A DNA stretch of 47,244 nucleotides, taken from positions 1-47,244 of the forward strand of contig JAIRQF010000183.1 in assembly GCA_031256635.1 (NCBI GenBank), read 5' to 3'. How positions within the stretch are numbered: the stretch's first letter is position 1; each line of letters starts with the position of its first letter. Both the position numbers and the translations under genes were made by a program. A model generated the notes under the pieces. That model was given only the letters and a program-made list of their open reading frames with translations. It was not told the origin of the DNA and did not search any database. The DNA is from Treponema sp. (GTDB lineage: Bacteria; Spirochaetota; Spirochaetia; Treponematales; Breznakiellaceae). This document shows positions 8,283-15,375 of the stretch, in pieces.

Positions 8283-8548
8283 GTCTAGCGGTGAGAGCTG
8301 ATTAACGCCTTTGGAAGTCCGTGCCGAAAAAATTGCGTGGAGAGAGCGTAGCGAACGAGCGCTATTTTTGAGGCGTATGTGTTGTCTGCTTTTAGTTTTC
8401 CTCTGCCATAACGGAGGTAACCGATTGACCTATTCAGGAGCTATTACGCTTCAAAACTTTTATCAGTATATTGGTTGCGGAAAAAAGAGCCAACAGCAGT
8501 TTTAATTCATAATCTACGCCGCTTGGCTGAAGTTCGTGGAGTGAGCGT

Positions 8549-8563
8549 AGAACCGAAGGTTCT
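8549..8563. repeat. Hairpin with GAA triloop
   Basis: AGAACC and GGTTCT form a perfect six-pair stem closed by a GAA loop. It has the same triloop as the hairpins at 8835-8853 and 9332-9345. Confidence 0.45.
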
Positions 8564-8783
8564 CAGCGAACGGAACGAGGCTGAAGCCTAGCGATAGAGC
8601 CTATTAACTGTTCACTACGAAGGAATTTGTTTCATAGGAGATTTTGTTTTCATTATGCGGATAATTGTATCATTACGGAATTTGGGAGGCGGCTATCACT
8701 AAGTTAGCCGTTGACGGACATCGACACGCTTAGGCGCAACAGAGGATTTTCTTTGGCTGAATTATTTATCACTTACACATATC

Positions 8784-8974
8784 GCCCAACTTCGCTTAAT
8801 GCCGAAAGTATACGACGTTTTTTGCGCCCTATAAAAAATTGCGAAGCAATTTTGGGCGCAAAAAATGTGGGTGAGGGTAGCCAGGATAAACATTTTATTT
8901 TGATAATTATTTCTGCCCGAACCCCGAGCCGCTTTAGCGGCGAAGCGTATACTGGTAATTAAGCGATGTTGGGT
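8784..8974. repeat. attC-like palindrome with core and inverse core
   Basis: The left end is GCCCAAC (8784-8790), which fits the integron inverse core RYYYAAC. The right end is GTTGGGT (8968-8974), which fits the core GTTRRRY. Between them TCGCTTAAT pairs with ATTAAGCGA (9 of 9) and AGTATACG (8807-8814) with CGTATACT (8946-8953). The centre holds two further hairpins (8818-8865 and 8928-8941). Known attC sites are usually about 60-140 bp, so at 191 bp this is long. No integrase is in the window. Treponema denticola is known to carry an integron, which makes attC plausible, but an unrelated palindrome is not excluded. Confidence 0.4.
8818..8865. repeat. Perfect two-step hairpin with GCGAAGC tip
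   Basis: TTTTTTGCGCCC (8818-8829) is the exact reverse complement of GGGCGCAAAAAA (8854-8865). After a five-base bulge, AAAATTGC and GCAATTTT form eight more pairs around a GAA loop. It could act as a bidirectional terminator-like structure, since it has T runs on both strands, or as the loop of the attC-like site. Confidence 0.6.
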
Positions 8975-9160
8975 CTTTGCGAATATATACCTACATGACC
9001 AACAAACTGAAAATCCTCTGTTGCATCGTATCGGACTGCTCTTTGCTTGATGTAAGATGATGATTACAACGGTCTGCGGATTGCGGATAAACGTAACACT
9101 TTTAAAGGGTGGGGGCAGGGGTTTTTGTGCCGCTTTTGTTTTTATGCCTTTGGTTGACCG

Positions 9161-9201
9161 CAGAAAAATTGTTGCGTGATGGATTAGCAACAATTTTTCT
9201 G
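9161..9201. repeat. Perfect 15-bp hairpin
   Basis: CAGAAAAATTGTTGC (9161-9175) and its exact reverse complement (9187-9201) enclose an 11-nt loop. It abuts the next hairpin with no gap. Confidence 0.65.
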
Positions 9202-9228
9202 TTTAGCCTTGCAGGACGCAAGGCTAAA
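9202..9228. repeat. Perfect 11-bp hairpin, abutting the previous one
   Basis: TTTAGCCTTGC (9202-9212) and GCAAGGCTAAA (9218-9228) are exact reverse complements around a five-base loop. Confidence 0.65.
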
Positions 9229-9283
9229 TTGGGATAAACCCTTTTGAATAATTGCGGCACTAAAAGGGCTGCTTCTTATCGGG

Positions 9284-9312
9284 AAAATTGCGTAGCGAAG
9301 CGGAGCAATTTT
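9284..9312. repeat. Perfect 8-bp hairpin
   Basis: AAAATTGC (9284-9291) and GCAATTTT (9305-9312) pair exactly; the loop contains GCGAAGC (9295-9301). The stem sequence is the same as the upper stem of the hairpin at 8818-8865, so the two are probably related copies. A weaker stem, CCCTTTT/AAAAGGG, lies at 9239-9268. Confidence 0.55.
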
Positions 9313-9723
9313 GTCTGTTTATCTTTCTTTTCGGGCGAAGCCTGAACTGTTAAAAAGTGATAATTTAGTATAATTATGCTAGTACGTTATGTGACATATA
9401 ATAAACAGCGAAAAACGGCTTAAAATGGGCTTTGAAAGTGTTTGTAGTGAAATGATACGGTTATGGGGTTTGGGAACGCGCTACGAGCATTTATAAGCTA
9501 CATTCGGGGGTATTATTTATAAGTCCTGTGAGGTTAAAAAATACTGTTTTTGTTTCATACTTTTTGAGCATAGTAAAATATGTTATAAAATATGACATCA
9601 ATTTTTGATAATAATTGATATATTTAGGTAGTCGTTGATAACAATTGTATTGACGTAATTCCTTATCTGGTATAGAATTAGAGTAATTAAGCATACTACA
9701 GAGTAAGAAAAAATAAGTGTTCC

Positions 9724-9750
9724 GAAACTAACCGAGTTTTGCAAGCGGCA
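9724..9750 (+). repeat. Partial copy of the AAACT/AGTTT repeat
   Basis: The right half matches the repeat at 23968-24007: AAACT-aaccg-AGTTTTG, then AAGCGGC, with one difference. The left outer arm is missing or decayed, so only the inner stem can form. Confidence 0.5.
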
Positions 9751-9840
9751 AATTTATAACTATTCCCTGTTCAACAATCCTGACTCCTGACTATCCTCTC
9801 CTTACTTCACACACTTTTCTCTATATGATAATGTAACGGC

Positions 9841-11709
9841 ATGAATCAAATATCAGCAGATGAACTCCGCAGTAAATATATTCATTTTTTTATTTCTAAA
9901 GGGCATGCGCAAATACAGGGTAAATCCCTGCTGCCGGAAAATGATCCGACTGTCCTATTTACAACAGCAGGGATGCATCCGCTGGTTCCATATCTGCTGG
10001 GGGAAGAACACCCGGCGGGAAAAAGGCTTGTGGATTTTCAGAAATGTATCCGGACAGGCGATATTGACAGCGTAGGCGACGCAAGTCATCTTACGTTTTT
10101 TGAAATGCTCGGCAACTGGTCTTTGGGGGATTATTTCAAGGAAGAAGCGATAAAAATGAGCTTTGAATTTATGACTTCTGCGCAATGGTTGAATATCCCG
10201 TTAGAAAAGTTGGGAGTAACCGTTTTTGAAGGCGAAGGGGACATTCCAAAAGATGATGAATCCGCGGCCGTTTGGAAAAGTTTAGGAATTAAGCGCATTT
10301 CATATCTGCCCAGGGAAGACAACTGGTGGGGCCCCGCAGGCGCCACAGGCCCTTGCGGTCCTGATACAGAAATGTTTTATTACACCGGGGACGCTCCTTG
10401 CAGTCCTGACTGCAAACCGGGATGTTCCTGCGGTAAATGGCTTGAGTTCTGGAATGATGTTTTTATGCAGTACAATAAAAACGCAAACGGCGCTTACGAG
10501 CCATTAACGCGAAAATGCGTTGATACAGGTATGGGTATAGAAAGAACCATTACTGTCCTGAATAGAAAGTCCAGCGTTTACGATACTGTAATTTTTTCAG
10601 AAATTATTAGTGCGATTGAACAATCCTTCGGCTGCAAATATTCCGGGGAGCAAAAATCAGAAAGTGTTGATACCGATAAATCCATACGAATAATCGCCGA
10701 TCATGTTAGATCGGCGGTTTTTATACTCGGCGACCCAAAAGCGGTCAGTCCTTCCAATGTGGGAGCCGGCTATGTGTTAAGGCGGCTGATCAGGCGGGCT
10801 GTGCGCCACGGCCGCAAGCTGTTATCAAAAGGGCAGCAAAAAACAGATGAAAACAACGAGTTCGGCCGATCCACGCAAATTAGGCTGTCTTCAATCGCGG
10901 ATGTGGTAATCCGTCAATTTAAGGGCCCTTACCCTGAATTGGAAGATAAAAGCGTCTTTATTAAAAACGAACTTGACAAGGAAGAGGCAAAATTCATGGA
11001 AACCCTGCAAAAAGGCGAACATGAATTTGAGAAACTCCTTCCCAATTTACTAAAAGACCCGCGAAGAATCATGTCCGGGCGTCTTGCCTTCAAACTTTAC
11101 GATACATACGGCTTTCCCATAGAATTGACAGAAGAACTTGCTTCAGAATCCGGAATGACGGTAAACAGGGAAGAATTTGACGAGGCTTTCAGAAAACATC
11201 AGGAGTTGTCTCGTTCGCAAAGCGGACAGGCTTTTAAGGGAGGACTAGGCGATCAGGGAGAAATGGCCGTTAAATACCACACCGCAACCCACCTGCTTCA
11301 CCAGGCTCTGCGGCTGACTTTGGGTGAACATGTGGCGCAAAAAGGCAGTAATATTACGGCGGAGCGGCTGCGTTTTGATTTCGTTCACGATACGCCGATG
11401 ACTTCCGGTCAAATCAAGGCTGTGGAAGATATCGTAAATGAACAGATAAAAAAGGATATTCCGGTTTCCATGGAAACGATGAATCTTGAAGAGGCAAAAA
11501 AGAGCGGGGCAATCGCTCTTTTCGGAGAAAAATACGAAACAACCGTTAAGGTTTACACCATCGGCAATTCACAGCATGATTATTTTGCCAAAGAAGTCTG
11601 CGGCGGCCCTCATGTGGAACATACCGGAGTCCTGGGAAAATTTGTTATACAGAAAGAGCAGTCTTCTTCCGCCGGAGTAAGACGTATCAGGGCAGTATTG
11701 GAACAGTAA
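9841..11709 (+). CDS. alaS: Alanyl-tRNA synthetase, compact form
   Basis: This enzyme charges tRNA-Ala in the cytoplasm. The N-terminal class II catalytic core is clear: 'FTTAGMHPLVPYLLG' (40-54), 'FQKCIRTGDID' (66-76), 'TFFEMLGNWS' (85-94), a Cys-rich insert (187-197), and 'LEFWNDVFMQY' (201-211). The tRNA-binding region 'GAGYVLRRLIRRAVRHG' covers 308-324. The editing-site zinc ligands are present: HTATH (480-484) and CGGPH (587-591). At 622 residues it is much shorter than the usual 860-880. It lacks the beta-barrel that normally precedes HxxxH and the whole C-Ala domain. I recall that Treponema AlaRS is similarly short. The start ATG has only a weak ribosome site. It is followed 55 nt later by the parvulin-like gene. 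Confidence 0.97.
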   Translation: MNQISADELRSKYIHFFISKGHAQIQGKSLLPENDPTVLFTTAGMHPLVPYLLGEEHPAGKRLVDFQKCIRTGDIDSVGDASHLTFFEMLGNWSLGDYFKEEAIKMSFEFMTSAQWLNIPLEKLGVTVFEGEGDIPKDDESAAVWKSLGIKRISYLPREDNWWGPAGATGPCGPDTEMFYYTGDAPCSPDCKPGCSCGKWLEFWNDVFMQYNKNANGAYEPLTRKCVDTGMGIERTITVLNRKSSVYDTVIFSEIISAIEQSFGCKYSGEQKSESVDTDKSIRIIADHVRSAVFILGDPKAVSPSNVGAGYVLRRLIRRAVRHGRKLLSKGQQKTDENNEFGRSTQIRLSSIADVVIRQFKGPYPELEDKSVFIKNELDKEEAKFMETLQKGEHEFEKLLPNLLKDPRRIMSGRLAFKLYDTYGFPIELTEELASESGMTVNREEFDEAFRKHQELSRSQSGQAFKGGLGDQGEMAVKYHTATHLLHQALRLTLGEHVAQKGSNITAERLRFDFVHDTPMTSGQIKAVEDIVNEQIKKDIPVSMETMNLEEAKKSGAIALFGEKYETTVKVYTIGNSQHDYFAKEVCGGPHVEHTGVLGKFVIQKEQSSSAGVRRIRAVLEQ

Positions 11710-11764
11710 CAAACTACTAGCCGTTTTTGTTTATTTTGTGTTATATTAAAGGTAAAGGGAGATT

Positions 11765-12811
11765 ATGAAACGTATTATTTTTATTTTAATAGGTCTTTTA
11801 ACGGCAGTTAACGGATTTTCTCAATCCACGAATTTACTGCAGCCTGCGGCGACAGTAAACCTAATCAGGACAGAAGCCATTACCGTAGGGCAGCTGCGCA
11901 CAGAAGTACTGCGTTATGAGCAGGCCGCCTCGCGGACTTTTACACAAGCCGAAAGGCTTCAGATACTTGATGTAATGATTAATGAGCGGCTGGTACTCCA
12001 AGCCGCAGAGCGCGACAGGGTTCTTGTCTCGGATAACGAAGTAAACCAGCAGATTCAGGCGCTGCGCAATAACCTTGCGGAACAGCTCGGCCGCCAGCCG
12101 ACCGACGCCGAATACGCGCAGGCGGTAATGAATGACAGCGGCCTTGATGTAAACGCTTTCAGGGATCAGATAAGAAAGCAGATGATCATTCAGAAGTATC
12201 TTCTGCACAGAAAAGGTGATTTAATTAATTCGGCCAGAGTCCCAACCGAAGCGGAAATTCTAACTGAGTACAATCTTTTAAGAAGCGAACTAATGCGTCC
12301 GGAAACCATCCGTTTCTCAATGATACAGGTTCCTTTCGGCGCTGACGCCGCGGCACGCACAAGGGCAAGAACGCTTGCGGACAGTCTTCACAGGGAAATA
12401 TCCAATGATCCGGCAAGATTTGACGCGGTTGTTTCGCGCAGTGTCGCGCCTAACTCAGGTTTTCAGGCGGGAGACGCCGGATATATACCGCGAACACAGG
12501 AAGCAAGAAATGTTCTTGGACAGCAGTTCATGGATACCGCGTTCAATTTAAGACAGGGACAGGTATCCCAGATAATTGAAGGCATACAGGGTTTTCAGAT
12601 TATAAAGATTACAGAGAATCACGCGGCAAAAGCGCTTGAACTTAATGATATCTTCCAGCTGGGCACAAGAGTAACCGTCAGGGAATATCTTGGACAGCTT
12701 ATGCTTCAGCAAAGACAGCAGAATGTAATAAATCAGGCAAGCCAGGAACTGGTAACAGAATTCAGAACAAGCAGAACATTTACAGTATTTGAAAATAATA
12801 TTCGATGGTAA
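11765..12811 (+). CDS. Periplasmic SurA/PpiC-like peptidyl-prolyl isomerase or chaperone
   Basis: A signal peptide (about residues 1-19, ending near 'GFSQ') directs export. A helical SurA N-like region follows (about 30-165, with 'INERLVLQAAERDRV' and 'YLLHRKGDLI'), then a parvulin-like domain (about 170-270, 'FSMIQVPFGADAAARTRARTLAD', 'DAGYIPR', 'FNLRQGQVSQIIEGIQGFQIIKI'). Such proteins help outer-membrane proteins fold. Some parvulin catalytic positions are not obviously kept, so it may be chaperone only. GGGAG sits 5 nt before the ATG. T. pallidum keeps a comparable protein next to nusB and groES as far as I recall. nusB starts 3 nt after its stop, so the two are surely cotranscribed. Confidence 0.8.
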   Translation: MKRIIFILIGLLTAVNGFSQSTNLLQPAATVNLIRTEAITVGQLRTEVLRYEQAASRTFTQAERLQILDVMINERLVLQAAERDRVLVSDNEVNQQIQALRNNLAEQLGRQPTDAEYAQAVMNDSGLDVNAFRDQIRKQMIIQKYLLHRKGDLINSARVPTEAEILTEYNLLRSELMRPETIRFSMIQVPFGADAAARTRARTLADSLHREISNDPARFDAVVSRSVAPNSGFQAGDAGYIPRTQEARNVLGQQFMDTAFNLRQGQVSQIIEGIQGFQIIKITENHAAKALELNDIFQLGTRVTVREYLGQLMLQQRQQNVINQASQELVTEFRTSRTFTVFENNIRW

Positions 12812-12814
12812 GGT

Positions 12815-13276
12815 ATGGCCTCAAGGCGAAAAGGCCGTATCCTGGCTTTTCAGGCTTTATACTTCTGGGAATCCAGCAATGAAAAGAATTCTGAAAGAGC
12901 GGCAGTTGAAGAGCTTATAAGTTTCGCCTGGCTTGGTGAAGAAAAGAGAAAAAAGCTTGACGAAGGCATAGCGGCTTTTTCAGGTATTCTGATTGCCGGA
13001 ACCGTAGAAAACATCGCGGTAATTGACAAGACAATAATAGATCATCTTGATAATTGGGATATATCGCGCGTAAACCGCGTAGATCTTGCTGTTTTACGGA
13101 TGTCGGTTTTTTCCCTTATTTTTCAAAACGATATTTCGCCGTCGATTGTAATTGACGAAGCCATCGGCATTTGCAGGGAATACGGCACAGACGATTCCTA
13201 TAAATTTATTAACGGCGTTCTTGACAGCATCCGGAAAACACTGCAATCGAATATTCCCTTGCGGGAAAAAAGTTAA
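12815..13276 (+). CDS. nusB: Transcription antitermination factor NusB
   Basis: It binds boxA RNA with NusE (S10) in rRNA antitermination. The 153-residue length is normal. Family marks are 'RRKGRILAFQALYFWE' at the N-terminus, 'LDNWDISRVNRVDLAVLRMSVF' (about 77-99), and 'SIVIDEAIGICREYGTDDSYKFINGVLDSI' spanning about 110-138. It starts 3 nt after the upstream stop and ends 1 nt before the TPR gene start, so it sits inside an operon. Confidence 0.96.
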   Translation: MASRRKGRILAFQALYFWESSNEKNSERAAVEELISFAWLGEEKRKKLDEGIAAFSGILIAGTVENIAVIDKTIIDHLDNWDISRVNRVDLAVLRMSVFSLIFQNDISPSIVIDEAIGICREYGTDDSYKFINGVLDSIRKTLQSNIPLREKS

Positions 13277-13277
13277 C

Positions 13278-14954
13278 ATGATTGAAGTCTCAAGGCAATT
13301 GCGCATAACGCTGATTGCGGGGTTTATTCTTTTATTGCTGGCGCTGGGAGTATTTGCTTTTTTTCATTTTACCGAGAAACCTTCTTTAAACAGGACAGAT
13401 GAAAATTTCCGCCGCATCCTTCAGGATTGGGATTCCGCTTTTGAAAATTTATTTTTTACAGAAAGGGAATTTGATCATCTTAACAGGGAGCTTGACAGCC
13501 TTGAAGAAAAAGCGGTCTCGGTTGAATCATGGCTTTCCATCCTGAAACGCAGAAGAGCCCTTGCCGGCATTCACCCTTCGTCCGCTGTAAATTACCGCAG
13601 ATCAATCGACAACGCGCTTAAAGCATATCCCTCCTCACAGCCCATAATCGCTGTCGCATCTTCGGCATTAATTAAAAATACCGCGATTAACAGGGAAACA
13701 GAAAACTCCCTTCGCTCTTTACTTTCGCTATTTACAGACTCAAATCTGAGTAATATGCGCCTTGCAATACATGTCTTACTCGGAGACCTCAGAAACCCGC
13801 AAAGAGCCCAGGCAATACAGTCGGTTCTTCTATCCATTTCCTCTTTACGGCCTCATGACAATAAAGATACCTTTACTGAAGATGAGCAGGCAATCTTTCA
13901 GAATCTTGTTATTTTAAAAACATTGCGCAGGGATTTTACAGGAGCGTTTGCTGATATTCAAACACTGTTAAACTCTCCTTCTGTCAGCACATTGCGTTTC
14001 GCTGCCGAGTATCATTATGACTTCGGCGATCTCCTTCGCAGCGCGGAAATCTTTTCCATATTAAGCGGGGAAGCCGCGGCAGAAGGCTTAACAGGCGAAG
14101 CGGAAACGGCGATGATTCGCCAATCGGACGCGCTCTATCTTGCAGGATACAAGGAAGCCGCGTACGCAATCTGGAAGATAATGGCAGAATCAAATGCAAA
14201 TAAAACCTGTCTTTATAATCTGGCTGTAACAACAGAAGATCAAAACACAGCTTTCTCCTATCTTGAGAAAATAAAGACAGCCGGCGTTTTAACAAATTCT
14301 TTAGCCGGTCAATACAGTTTAATCCGTTATAGCCGGTTTCTGGATAACCAAGCGGCTCTTTCATTGTTACAGAGCAGCCTTCAATTTTCGCCGGTTGATT
14401 ATCCGCATATCGATCTTGAAATCTGTAAGCGATACGCGCAGGAATTAAATCCCGGCTTCCGGATTGCCCAAACATGGCTTTTATTGGACCGGCATGAAAA
14501 AAATGAAGACCTTTATGAATGGGCAGCATGGCATTTCATTTTTAACAGAAGCTTTGATGAAGCCAGTATATTTTTTGACCGCGTAAATCAACTTGAAATG
14601 ACTTCCCTGTGGATTAGCTCCTACAAAGCCATTCTGTTCATGAATGAAGGGTATCTTGACTGGGCGGAACATCTGCTTCGCTTGATTCCGTCAACAGACG
14701 CAAACTGGACGCATTATGCAAATCTTGGCCGAATCATGGAATCGCTTCGCTCCCCTTCCCGCGCTTTAGAGAATTATGAGACGGCTTGTACCATGACAGA
14801 AAATCCCAAAATATCTTCCCGAATATACGCAAATATGGCCAGATGTTTCCTGTCTCTTAACCGGCCCAGTGACGCGCGCCGCTGCCTTCAATTTGCTGTA
14901 AATCTGGATCCGGAAAACCATGCGGCTCGTTTGGAACTTGACAGGCTTGACTGA
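13278..14954 (+). CDS. Membrane-anchored TPR-type helical repeat protein
   Basis: I place the start at ATG 13278, directly after the nusB stop; the frame is open further upstream but would overlap nusB by over 120 nt. The 558-residue product has one N-terminal membrane segment (about residues 9-31) and then a long helical solenoid, most likely exported. TPR-like units are clearest near the C-terminus ('WTHYANLGRIMESLRSPSRALENYETA', 'SRIYANMARCFLSLNRPSDARRCLQFAVNLDPEN'). It has no enzyme motif. Such proteins usually act as scaffolds for envelope complexes. The groES promoter overlaps its final codons. Confidence 0.75.
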   Translation: MIEVSRQLRITLIAGFILLLLALGVFAFFHFTEKPSLNRTDENFRRILQDWDSAFENLFFTEREFDHLNRELDSLEEKAVSVESWLSILKRRRALAGIHPSSAVNYRRSIDNALKAYPSSQPIIAVASSALIKNTAINRETENSLRSLLSLFTDSNLSNMRLAIHVLLGDLRNPQRAQAIQSVLLSISSLRPHDNKDTFTEDEQAIFQNLVILKTLRRDFTGAFADIQTLLNSPSVSTLRFAAEYHYDFGDLLRSAEIFSILSGEAAAEGLTGEAETAMIRQSDALYLAGYKEAAYAIWKIMAESNANKTCLYNLAVTTEDQNTAFSYLEKIKTAGVLTNSLAGQYSLIRYSRFLDNQAALSLLQSSLQFSPVDYPHIDLEICKRYAQELNPGFRIAQTWLLLDRHEKNEDLYEWAAWHFIFNRSFDEASIFFDRVNQLEMTSLWISSYKAILFMNEGYLDWAEHLLRLIPSTDANWTHYANLGRIMESLRSPSRALENYETACTMTENPKISSRIYANMARCFLSLNRPSDARRCLQFAVNLDPENHAARLELDRLD

Positions 14955-14975
14955 AAAAGATGGTTCCATTATATT
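14947..14975 (+). promoter_or_regulatory. Promoter for groES
   Basis: TTGACT (14947-14952), a 17-nt spacer and TATATT (14970-14975) make a near-consensus sigma70 promoter overlapping the end of the TPR gene. I found no CIRCE element (the HrcA operator) between it and groES. Confidence 0.6.
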
Positions 14976-15011
14976 AAACTAAATAAAAAACCACATTACG
15001 GAGGAAATAAG

Positions 15012-15284
15012 ATGAAAGTTAGGCCCTTGGCAGACCGAGTCATGGTCAAACTGGAAAAAAATGAGGCGAAAACCGCAGGCGGAATCATTATTCCCGATAC
15101 AGCGCAGGAAAAAACCCAGCAGGGAAAGGTCGTCGCTGTAGGACCAGGCACAGAAAAGGATCCAATCACTGTAAAAGCCGGTGATAAGGTAATGTATGAT
15201 AAATATGCCGGAACCCAGATAAAAATTGACGGCGAGGAACACCTGCTTCTGAAAATGTCTGATATTGTCGCGGTTGTAGAATAA
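15012..15284 (+). CDS. groES: Co-chaperonin GroES (Cpn10)
   Basis: The 90-residue protein opens with the canonical '[13 protein letters not shown]' and contains the mobile loop around '[21 protein letters not shown]' (about 20-40), then 'VGPG' and the closing '[11 protein letters not shown]' and 'MSDIVAVVE'. It caps the GroEL folding chamber. GGAGG lies 8 nt before the ATG. groEL is not adjacent, so it must be encoded elsewhere. Confidence 0.97.
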   Translation: MKVRPLADRVMVKLEKNEAKTAGGIIIPDTAQEKTQQGKVVAVGPGTEKDPITVKAGDKVMYDKYAGTQIKIDGEEHLLLKMSDIVAVVE

Positions 15285-15305
15285 TTTTTTTCCGCAAAAA
15301 TTATA

Positions 15306-15365
15306 CCGCCTGGGCGCAGAAACAATACAAAGAAATTTTTATTTTCCGTTTGTGCGCCTTTGCGG
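15306..15365. promoter_or_regulatory. Large stem-loop between groES and the SH3 lipoprotein
   Basis: CCGC (15306-15309), GGCGCA (15313-15318) and AAAC (15320-15323) pair in order with GTTT (15348-15351), TGCGCC (15353-15358) and GCGG (15362-15365), leaving an AU-rich loop. It lies just before the next start codon. It may be a terminator or a translation control element; neither is proven. Confidence 0.35.
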
Positions 15366-15375
15366 TTGAAAAAAC

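Larger units (their letters stand above)
7612..9840. other. 2.2 kb without convincing genes, rich in hairpins
   Basis: No open frame here has a ribosome site plus protein-like composition. 7612-8140 is mostly plain AT-rich DNA. From about 8150 to 9350 perfect or near-perfect inverted repeats follow one another closely: 8167-8282, 8549-8563, 8737-9021 (nested palindromes), 8818-8865, 8928-8941, 9161-9201, 9202-9228, 9239-9268, 9284-9312 and 9332-9345. The mini-hairpin motif GCGAAGC recurs. 9360-9840 is again unstructured, ending with a fragment of the AAACT/AGTTT repeat at 9724-9750. The tract could be an origin for the neighbouring helicase, a large structured RNA, or decayed cassette DNA. 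Confidence 0.6.

Noticed and set aside
8762-9193. Leftward open frame of 143 codons
   Set aside because: It is made of the palindromes read as codons; no start signal and no recognisable domain.
9491-9694. Leftward open frame of 67 codons
   Set aside because: No ribosome site, no family resemblance; too weak to call a gene.
14954-15011. CIRCE/HrcA operator before groES
   Set aside because: Looked for the TTAGCACTC-N9-GAGTGCTAA pattern; not present. Only a plain sigma70-type promoter is seen.
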